In this document: positions 6,208-10,914 of the stretch, one piece after another
Layout of the letters: each line of letters starts with the position of its first letter
How positions within the stretch are numbered: the stretch's first letter is position 1
Assembly (NCBI GenBank): GCA_027718005.1
Contig: JALLOP010000043.1
Location: 1-10,914, forward strand
Direction: 5' to 3'
From: Patescibacteria group bacterium AH-259-L07
Lineage (GTDB): Bacteria > Patescibacteriota > Patescibacteriia > UBA2591 > UBA6264
Length of the DNA: 10,914 bases
Program-made: the position numbers and the translations under genes
The notes under the pieces: generated by a model
What the model was told of the DNA's origin: nothing
What the model saw: the letters and a program-made list of their open reading frames with translations, nothing else
The model's database searches: none

Positions 6208-6235
6208 AGTATAACACATGAATAAAATAGAGCAA
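6208..6235 (-). promoter_or_regulatory. Putative nusA promoter
   Basis: TTGCTC (6230-6235) and TATACT (6208-6213) on the minus strand are separated by 16 bases. The -10 differs from consensus at one position and the -35 at three. It lies just before the pafA stop codon and would give a nusA leader of about 44 bases. Confidence 0.45.
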
Positions 6236-6239
6236 CCCC

Positions 6240-7625
6240 TTATTTTCCAATCAATCTGGTATCATTTTCGATTTGGGTAATAAGCCAGTCGATTTTGTCA
6301 TTTTCTGTTTCAAAGGGCTCAAGGATAGATATACATTGCTCTTCTTTTGTAAAAGGCGATGAATATAATATCTCTCCCCATCTGGCCTTAACATACCTGC
6401 CATAGCTCATTCTATGTTTGAGAACTGTTTTTATCACTTTTGCTCGTAGATGCACGCGGTTATCAGACGGAGCGACGTGCTTTATAGCATTAACCTCATC
6501 ATCGGTAACGAGTTGTTTAACATGCCCATTTTTACGGAGCCGGAAGTAGATACTTTTTTCTGGATTGAGCTGGTGGTAGAGATAGGCAATACCGTCAACA
6601 TCTTCATGATCGAGTGGCAAGCCTGTTTGTTCTTGCTGCTCTTCAACTGCGCTTTGTTTTATTCGCCAATCAAGCTCTTGATCGCATTCTCGGGGATCTC
6701 GCTTGAGCTTATCAGTCGTGTCCGCCCATATTTTTAAACCCAGTTTTTCTTCGTTGCTGAGAGAAACGTTTTCTGCAAATTTTAAGGCATTATGTAGATA
6801 CATTTCTTGAAGGTTTATCCCGGTTACTTGTTGACCATTTGTTAACCTTACGAGCGCCTTACACGTTGGATCAGCAGAGATGGTCTGTAAAGCAGCGATT
6901 GGCGTTGCAAGTTGTGGCGCATTATTGAGCCAGCCTGCTTCAACCATTCGTAACAGAAAGCCAGTCGTACTAACTTTAAGGAACCGAGAGATTTCACTCA
7001 TATTATTGTCGCCCGAGATGATATGGAATCGAAAGTATTGATCAGTTGTGTGTGACTCTTCGCGAAAGTGGATGAGTGGTCGATCTTTTTTACTCTTGAC
7101 ACCAAGTACTTTTCTAATAGAGATTGCGCGTTGAGAGATGTGATATTTTGCAGGCTCGTCTTTTCTTTTTCTAATGGCCCCTGCGCCGCAGAGGAGTGGT
7201 TTGCTGACAAAAAAGGCAGTTAAGCGTTTCGCAAGCGGTTGAAGCACCGTAGGATCTGGTTCTGAGCTGTTTGGATTTTTTGGTTTATTAAGAAGACGGC
7301 GCTCAATAAGGTAGTTTTCATGACACCCATTGCTTCCTCGTATCCATCCTTGCGAACTTTTCAAGACTTCTGCATATCCTTTTAATTTATCAAAAACAAT
7401 TTGATTTCCTGCATTTTCATATTTGATTAACTCAATTACAGAAGTGCATTCAGGCGTTGCGAATTCCACCATATCTTCATCTATATAAAGACGCCCACCA
7501 TTGAGCATAAAACAGTTATGAGTATCGGGCGCGTTTCCAATACACTGCCGTATAAAAAGGGGGTTCATTGGCGGATGTGCGACAAAACGATATTCACTTT
7601 CAATACCATACAAGCGTTTTTTCAT
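6240..7625 (-). CDS. pafA: PafA-type Pup ligase (carboxylate-amine ligase fold), divergent
   Basis: PafA activates the C-terminal Glu of Pup with ATP and joins it to a substrate lysine. The 461-residue length matches PafA (450-480). GIESE (7-11) supplies Mg/ATP glutamates and LNGGRLYID (41-49) ends in the catalytic-type Asp49. GCHENYLIE (100-108) and GDNNMSE (205-211) match PafA (GCHENYLI, GDSNMSE) rather than Dop (GSHENYL, GDANL). There is no insertion before NGGRLYID, so the Dop loop is absent. Two blocks shared by actinobacterial PafA and Dop are altered: the KNN segment before GCHENYL is missing, and TRDEPHAD reads FREESHTT (187-194). It could therefore be a ligase with shifted specificity. 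The start has a strong GGAGGA 5 bases upstream. It is separated from pup by a terminator, a promoter and a structured leader. Confidence 0.9.
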   Translation of the reverse strand: MKKRLYGIESEYRFVAHPPMNPLFIRQCIGNAPDTHNCFMLNGGRLYIDEDMVEFATPECTSVIELIKYENAGNQIVFDKLKGYAEVLKSSQGWIRGSNGCHENYLIERRLLNKPKNPNSSEPDPTVLQPLAKRLTAFFVSKPLLCGAGAIRKRKDEPAKYHISQRAISIRKVLGVKSKKDRPLIHFREESHTTDQYFRFHIISGDNNMSEISRFLKVSTTGFLLRMVEAGWLNNAPQLATPIAALQTISADPTCKALVRLTNGQQVTGINLQEMYLHNALKFAENVSLSNEEKLGLKIWADTTDKLKRDPRECDQELDWRIKQSAVEEQQEQTGLPLDHEDVDGIAYLYHQLNPEKSIYFRLRKNGHVKQLVTDDEVNAIKHVAPSDNRVHLRAKVIKTVLKHRMSYGRYVKARWGEILYSSPFTKEEQCISILEPFETENDKIDWLITQIENDTRLIGK

Positions 7626-7641
7626 GTTCTTCCTCCATTTA

Positions 7642-7690
7642 CCCTGTTAAATAAAATCGAAATTTTAGGCCCGAGGCCTATTTAACAGGG
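7642..7690 (-). promoter_or_regulatory. Three-way-junction leader element before pafA
   Basis: On the minus strand the 49 bases fold with an outer 12-bp perfect stem (7690-7679 with 7653-7642) and two inner hairpins: GGCC-TCG-GGCC (7678-7668) and AAAT-TTCG-ATTT (7665-7654, a stable UUCG-type loop). The inner stems can extend by two pairs at the expense of the outer one. The element ends 5 bases before the GGAGGA ribosome binding site of pafA, so folding could influence ribosome access. It could instead be another of the palindromic repeats seen in this genome. Confidence 0.55.
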
Positions 7691-7716
7691 CGAATTATCA
7701 AAGACCTATACTATAG

Positions 7717-7745
7717 AGTATAGCGTAAAAGTAAAAAGACAGCAA
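7717..7745 (-). promoter_or_regulatory. Putative pafA promoter
   Basis: TATACT (7717-7722) is preceded after 17 bases by TTGCTG (7740-7745) inside the terminator stem of pup. The -10 lies in a perfect 7-bp inverted repeat (7706-7712 with 7717-7723), a possible operator. Transcription would start near 7710 and include the structured leader. Confidence 0.45.
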
Positions 7746-7765
7746 GAGCTTTTCTTGCTGTCTTT
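7733..7765 (-). terminator. Intrinsic terminator of the dop-prcB-prcA-pup operon
   Basis: A perfect 13-bp stem (7735-7747 with 7753-7765) with a 5-base loop starts 14 bases after the pup stop codon. On the minus strand it ends in five consecutive T residues (7737-7733). It separates pup from pafA. Confidence 0.85.
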
Positions 7766-7779
7766 ACTGCTCTGAGTTT

Positions 7780-7962
7780 TTATTCTCCTCCTTCTTTGTC
7801 GCTATGACGATATTTCTTGACATCTTTGAGCGTTTCTCTGGTTTTCTCCGGGTCGAGAAGATTACGGCGGCGACGGATTGGCAACGGTTCGTCTGTCTCA
7901 AAGGCCCTGCGTATTTTTCGTGTGCCAAGTTCTCTCGGATTGATTTGTTCTCGCTTTTTCAT
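7780..7962 (-). CDS. pup: Pup/UBact-like protein modifier ending in GGE
   Basis: A 60-residue protein that ends in Gly-Gly-Glu, the form PafA can use directly without prior deamidation. Pup is linked by its C-terminal Glu to lysines and marks proteins for the proteasome. Size, C-terminus and position between prcA and pafA support the call. The ATG overlaps the prcA stop codon (ATGA), with GGAGG 6 bases upstream inside the end of prcA. The sequence is strongly basic: 19 Lys/Arg against 12 Asp/Glu, with RRRR at 30-33, whereas actinobacterial Pup is acidic. Residues about 35-53 (LLDPEKTRETLKDVKKYR) could form the helix that PafA and the ATPase recognise. It is closer in character to the UBact modifiers described from Gram-negative and candidate phyla than to mycobacterial Pup. 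Similarity is too weak to show homology from sequence reading alone; context carries the call. Confidence 0.87.
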   Translation of the reverse strand: MKKREQINPRELGTRKIRRAFETDEPLPIRRRRNLLDPEKTRETLKDVKKYRHSDKEGGE

Positions 7963-8627
7963 GACGTACCTCCTTCTCCTTCGAGTCTTTGAAATCTATC
8001 CCCTTCAACACTTCGCTTAAGAACACTTACCTCAAAGATAGCACGACCTTTTTGTTTTCGTGTCGCCCTGATTGCTTGTTTGATAAGCTTTATGCCAGTC
8101 TTTGTCGTGAGTTTTTGAAACGCTCTCCCCTTAAGACATTCATTAATTTTGTTCTTCAAGGAATTTGTATTACGGCCGATAATGACATATGGCTGATGGC
8201 GATAGTCTGGCTCTCCGGTATAGGAGATAACAATCAACTTATCTGTTTCTGGCGTGTGGTTAATTTCTGCGACGACAAGCTCCGTATTATAGGCTACGAG
8301 TTCAGGATAAGCATAAGCAGTATACATTTTTTCGCCAAGCATTATTGCGATGTCCTCTGCCCATACATTTTCTTCGTCATAGGAGAGCCCAGTGGTACTG
8401 GCAAGTTCAATCGCTGTGTCTATGAGTCTGTTAAAGCTTGCAGATTCACCAATAGCGCCAATGCCAATGCGATTATAAATTTCAGCTGTCTTACTGTAAA
8501 TACTTGGATTTTCAGTAACAAAAATAATACCATCGTGTACGCTGGCAGCCACTAAGACAGTGGCATTGCTTATGTAGTGTTCAGCGTTTTGCTCTTTTTC
8601 TTTGCGCCATTCTAAAAACATATTCAT
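7959..8627 (-). CDS. prcA: Bacterial 20S proteasome alpha subunit PrcA
   Basis: Alpha subunits form the outer rings of the 20S core, gate substrate entry and bind the ATPase. The 222-residue protein follows mycobacterial PrcA in pattern: an N-terminal gating helix region (1 to about 20), ATVLVAASVHDGIIFVTENPS (22-42, compare the VVALAYAGGVLFVAENPS of M. tuberculosis), KTAEIYNRIGIGAIG (46-60), then ELVVAEINHTPETDKL. There is no catalytic N-terminal Thr, as expected. The start overlaps the prcB stop codon as ATGA and has AAGGAG 7 bases upstream, which supports translational coupling. The C-terminal GEGGTS is partly dictated by the ribosome binding site of pup, encoded there. Confidence 0.93.
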   Translation of the reverse strand: MNMFLEWRKEKEQNAEHYISNATVLVAASVHDGIIFVTENPSIYSKTAEIYNRIGIGAIGESASFNRLIDTAIELASTTGLSYDEENVWAEDIAIMLGEKMYTAYAYPELVAYNTELVVAEINHTPETDKLIVISYTGEPDYRHQPYVIIGRNTNSLKNKINECLKGRAFQKLTTKTGIKLIKQAIRATRKQKGRAIFEVSVLKRSVEGDRFQRLEGEGGTS

Positions 8628-9298
8628 TGCGCTTCTCCTTTCTGATTAATTTCTGAAAGTTTTTTCACCTCTTCCTCAATCGTATAAATTACTTTACCCG
8701 GGCCAACTGAGGTATTATATTGAGACAGTTTTAAGACGGTGAGAATTTTTTTGAGCGCTTCGGCCTGCGTTAATCCTTCTCGCCAATCAAGTTGTACATA
8801 GGGAGCACTATGGGGGGCACCTATACCAATTACTGTATGCTTAAGCGGAATTCTTGAACCGACCGTGTCAAAGAAATAAATAGTATGCTGATCAGCTAAG
8901 ATTGGCTGGGCTTGTAGTCCGTCAGGGAGAGAACCACATAATTGAGCGATTAAGTGAGCGAGCACTTTTGCCTGGCCTTTAAAACTGAGTTTGACTCTTT
9001 TTCTCCGTTTCCGCTCAAAGTAATCTACTTCCATTTGGAACAGTTCAATTGCTGGTTGCATCGCTGCAACTGCGCCTGCCATACCAAGCAGGACATTATT
9101 ATTAATCGCAAATACTTTTTCCATGTCCTCAGAAAAGATTTGATGGCCCAGGGTCACACGCGTATCACCTGCCATGATCACACCCTTATCATATTTAATC
9201 GCTGCTACGACAGTGCCACTGAGTGGTTCCTGTTTTGTATCATTCGTAACGCCTTGCATTGCTTGAGCATACTCTTCCACGAGTTTTTTGTAGTGCAT
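8624..9298 (-). CDS. prcB: Bacterial 20S proteasome beta subunit PrcB, catalytic
   Basis: Beta subunits form the inner rings and carry the N-terminal Thr nucleophile. The 224-residue precursor has the motif LSG-TVVAAIKYDKGVIMAGDTR. Cleavage before Thr29 would remove a 28-residue propeptide. Numbered from that Thr, Asp17 (in MAGD) and Lys33 (in EKVF) fall exactly where active proteasome subunits have them, and NTSVGPG near the C-terminus matches the SGGP-like loop around Ser129. The propeptide is shorter than in M. tuberculosis. The ATG lies 3 bases after the dop stop codon, and its ribosome binding site GGAGG is formed by the last codons of dop. I see nothing that suggests inactivation. Confidence 0.94.
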   Translation of the reverse strand: MHYKKLVEEYAQAMQGVTNDTKQEPLSGTVVAAIKYDKGVIMAGDTRVTLGHQIFSEDMEKVFAINNNVLLGMAGAVAAMQPAIELFQMEVDYFERKRRKRVKLSFKGQAKVLAHLIAQLCGSLPDGLQAQPILADQHTIYFFDTVGSRIPLKHTVIGIGAPHSAPYVQLDWREGLTQAEALKKILTVLKLSQYNTSVGPGKVIYTIEEEVKKLSEINQKGEAQ

Positions 9299-9301
9299 GA
9301 G

Positions 9302-10816
9302 CTACCTCCGTTTTCTTTTCAGGATGTGCGCCTGAATTTTTTTGAAAAGAACCTGAGATTGTTCTTTCCCATGTAAGGGATTGTCTAACAAAGATATAAT
9401 AGCATGGTACTGTTTTTGTGTCAAGTGCGCTTTGGCGCGTTCGTGTACTGGCATATAAAATACTTCCCAATCCTGTATTGTGTTAGGCCAGTGGGTAATA
9501 ATATATGATCTGATGTAGGCACGCGTATCTTCTACTGTATTTGTTATAAAATAATCAATTTCGTCATCAGTAACCAGCCGTTGGATAAATCCCGTTTCAA
9601 CCAGCGGCGCATGGCTGCTATTGCGCGGATCAAGATCGTGATAGAGAATATCAAGGAGCTCGAGTTCTTCGGGTAAGAGATGCAATCGTTGCTTACCTTC
9701 TTGTATGAGTGTATATTTTGTTGGCGAATCAAGATATCCAGCTAACAGCAGGGGGTCTTGCTCGTATACATTAAGCGCCCATAAGCACTTTTCCACCACA
9801 TCTTTTTCTTCATCCGTTGATTTATAATGAGTAACATACTGCTTCGCTAATGTTACATAGAACCGTAGGATATCAATAGCACGCATCTCATTTTCATTGG
9901 TGAGCGTCACTGTTTTTTTGCCGCTTATATCTTTTGAGATTGCTTTTAAAGCGCTTACTGGGTATGCAATGATTGGTTGATCATGAATACAATCATCTTC
10001 TAACATTTTTAAAATAATCCCGCTCAACCCGAGACGGAAATATAAGCTCCAGTCGCAGAGATTCGCATCACCTGAAATATCATGAAGTCGCGCAAACCGT
10101 TGCGGATCAGCATGGGGTTCGTCCCGGGTATGAATGATCGGTCTGTCATGTGTTGAAGAAGCGCCCATCACCTTAGTAATAAAGTCAGCGCGTTGAGACA
10201 TCTGATATACTGATTTTTGCTGTTGATGATTGCCTTGTGCCATTCGATACTTTCCGGCCCCACAGAGAATTTGTTTAACAACACGAAAGGGAACCAGTTT
10301 ATTTTGAACATTTGTATCAGTCATTAATTCATTAAATGTTTTTCTTGTGATAAGATAGTTTTCATGCGATCCCCACGTCTTCCCTTTAAGATTACAATTG
10401 TTTTTGCGTACTGCTATTTTTTCTCCTAAACGTTGAGACACCTTTTGGGCTGCTTTAAATATAAGTCTATTGCCGGCTTTATCTGTTCGTATTGCATCTT
10501 TGATAGAGCGGCATTCAGGGGTAGCGTATTCCAAGTGAGGATAGTCAACATATATTCGTGCGCCGTTGGGAAGAAAATATCCGTTTTCTAATTCAATGTT
10601 TTCTTTCTGTATTATTTTTTGAAGCTTTTTGCGTGCCTGAGGAGTCGTTGTATCCCATAACGATGATGAGTGAGAAGGTTTGAGGTTGAAGAATTCGCGC
10701 ATGACCTGCAAAAACAAATTAAGCTCTTTTGCATCAGCTACCATATTTTGGGCATCTCGCTCTGGTAAAATAATAGACCATTCAGTTTCTATCCCATACA
10801 CTTTTTCAAGTGCCAT
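9302..10816 (-). CDS. dop: Dop, depupylase/deamidase of Pup
   Basis: Dop removes Pup from tagged proteins and, where Pup ends in Gln, converts it to Glu. The 504-residue length matches Dop. GIETE (8-12) and NGARIYVD (84-91, Asp91 equivalent to the catalytic Asp of Dop) are present. About 40 residues (about 43-82, with LWDTTTPQARKKL) are inserted before NGARIYVD, where Dop has its regulatory Dop loop and PafA has nothing. KNN (138-140), GSHENYL (149-155), RDEPHAD (231-237) and GDANL (249-253) are the Dop forms. Since Pup here ends in GGE, depupylation rather than deamidation should be its main job. It is first in the operon, with AAGGAG 6 bases before the ATG. Mycobacteria have mpa just upstream; only 98 bases remain here, with no sign of it. 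Confidence 0.92.
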   Translation of the reverse strand: MALEKVYGIETEWSIILPERDAQNMVADAKELNLFLQVMREFFNLKPSHSSSLWDTTTPQARKKLQKIIQKENIELENGYFLPNGARIYVDYPHLEYATPECRSIKDAIRTDKAGNRLIFKAAQKVSQRLGEKIAVRKNNCNLKGKTWGSHENYLITRKTFNELMTDTNVQNKLVPFRVVKQILCGAGKYRMAQGNHQQQKSVYQMSQRADFITKVMGASSTHDRPIIHTRDEPHADPQRFARLHDISGDANLCDWSLYFRLGLSGIILKMLEDDCIHDQPIIAYPVSALKAISKDISGKKTVTLTNENEMRAIDILRFYVTLAKQYVTHYKSTDEEKDVVEKCLWALNVYEQDPLLLAGYLDSPTKYTLIQEGKQRLHLLPEELELLDILYHDLDPRNSSHAPLVETGFIQRLVTDDEIDYFITNTVEDTRAYIRSYIITHWPNTIQDWEVFYMPVHERAKAHLTQKQYHAIISLLDNPLHGKEQSQVLFKKIQAHILKRKRR

Positions 10817-10822
10817 GTTTTT

Positions 10823-10890
10823 CTCCTTTTTATTGAAGTAGGTTTTTCAAATATCTATGGTAAGTGTACTGCAATTATTTTTTTTGTCAA
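10823..10890 (-). promoter_or_regulatory. Promoter and ribosome binding site of the dop-prcB-prcA-pup operon
   Basis: On the minus strand a perfect TTGACA (10885-10890) is followed after 16 bases by TACACT (10863-10868), two mismatches from consensus. Transcription would start near 10856, leaving a leader of about 40 bases that ends with AAGGAG (10823-10828), 6 bases before the dop ATG. Bases 10891-10914 hold nothing I can identify. Confidence 0.6.
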
Positions 10891-10914
10891 TATAAAAATG
10901 AAAAGGGCGTGTCA

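Noticed and set aside
7804..8020. Plus-strand open frames opposite pup that might make pup the shadow.
   Set aside because: The minus-strand frame has the ATGA overlap, a GGAGG site, the GGE end and a terminator right after it.
7989..8555. Plus-strand open frame of 188 codons opposite prcA.
   Set aside because: No family pattern, no ribosome binding site, and prcA on the other strand has clear homology.
8954..9376. Plus-strand open frame of 140 codons opposite prcB and the end of dop.
   Set aside because: It spans two convincing minus-strand genes and shows no protein-like features.
9302..10816. Annotation of this gene, or of 6240-7625, as glutamine synthetase or gamma-glutamyl-cysteine ligase.
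   Set aside because: The fold family is related, but the Dop/PafA motifs and the proteasome context are specific.

Overview
The window reads as a stretch of a Patescibacteria (candidate phyla radiation) chromosome, probably Parcubacteria-like. The evidence is an AT-rich genome with every gene on the minus strand, compact spacing, many short palindromic repeats (some inside reading frames), a membrane pyrophosphatase beside nusA and trigger factor, and a Pup/UBact-type proteasome locus. The lineage call is an inference from gene content and style; there is no rRNA or ribosomal protein in the window to test it.

All genes are transcribed from right to left. The right half (about 6240-10816) is a Pup-proteasome locus. 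A promoter and strong ribosome binding site at the right edge drive dop, prcB, prcA and pup, which are packed with a 3-base gap and two ATGA overlaps and end at an intrinsic terminator. pafA follows as a separate unit with its own promoter and a structured leader. PafA ligates the small modifier (here ending GGE) to lysines, Dop removes it, and PrcA/PrcB form the 20S core, whose beta subunit keeps Thr1/Asp17/Lys33. The ring ATPase (Mpa/ARC) that should feed the core is not in the window.

The left-centre (about 1105-6157) is a housekeeping block: nusA, hppA (K+-dependent type membrane pyrophosphatase) and tig (trigger factor). Palindromic elements lie in its intergenic gaps and also inside the nusA and tig reading frames. 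These genes have no recognisable Shine-Dalgarno sequence, in contrast to the proteasome genes.

The left end holds a tRNA-Gly(GCC), a bidirectional terminator, copies of a repeat with the core CCTCTAACGGG, and an AbiEi-family antitoxin-like gene. That gene has a perfect consensus sigma-70-type promoter, a 23-bp inverted-repeat operator, and three 11-bp-phased DnaA-box-like sites just upstream. No AbiEii toxin gene is visible before the window edge.
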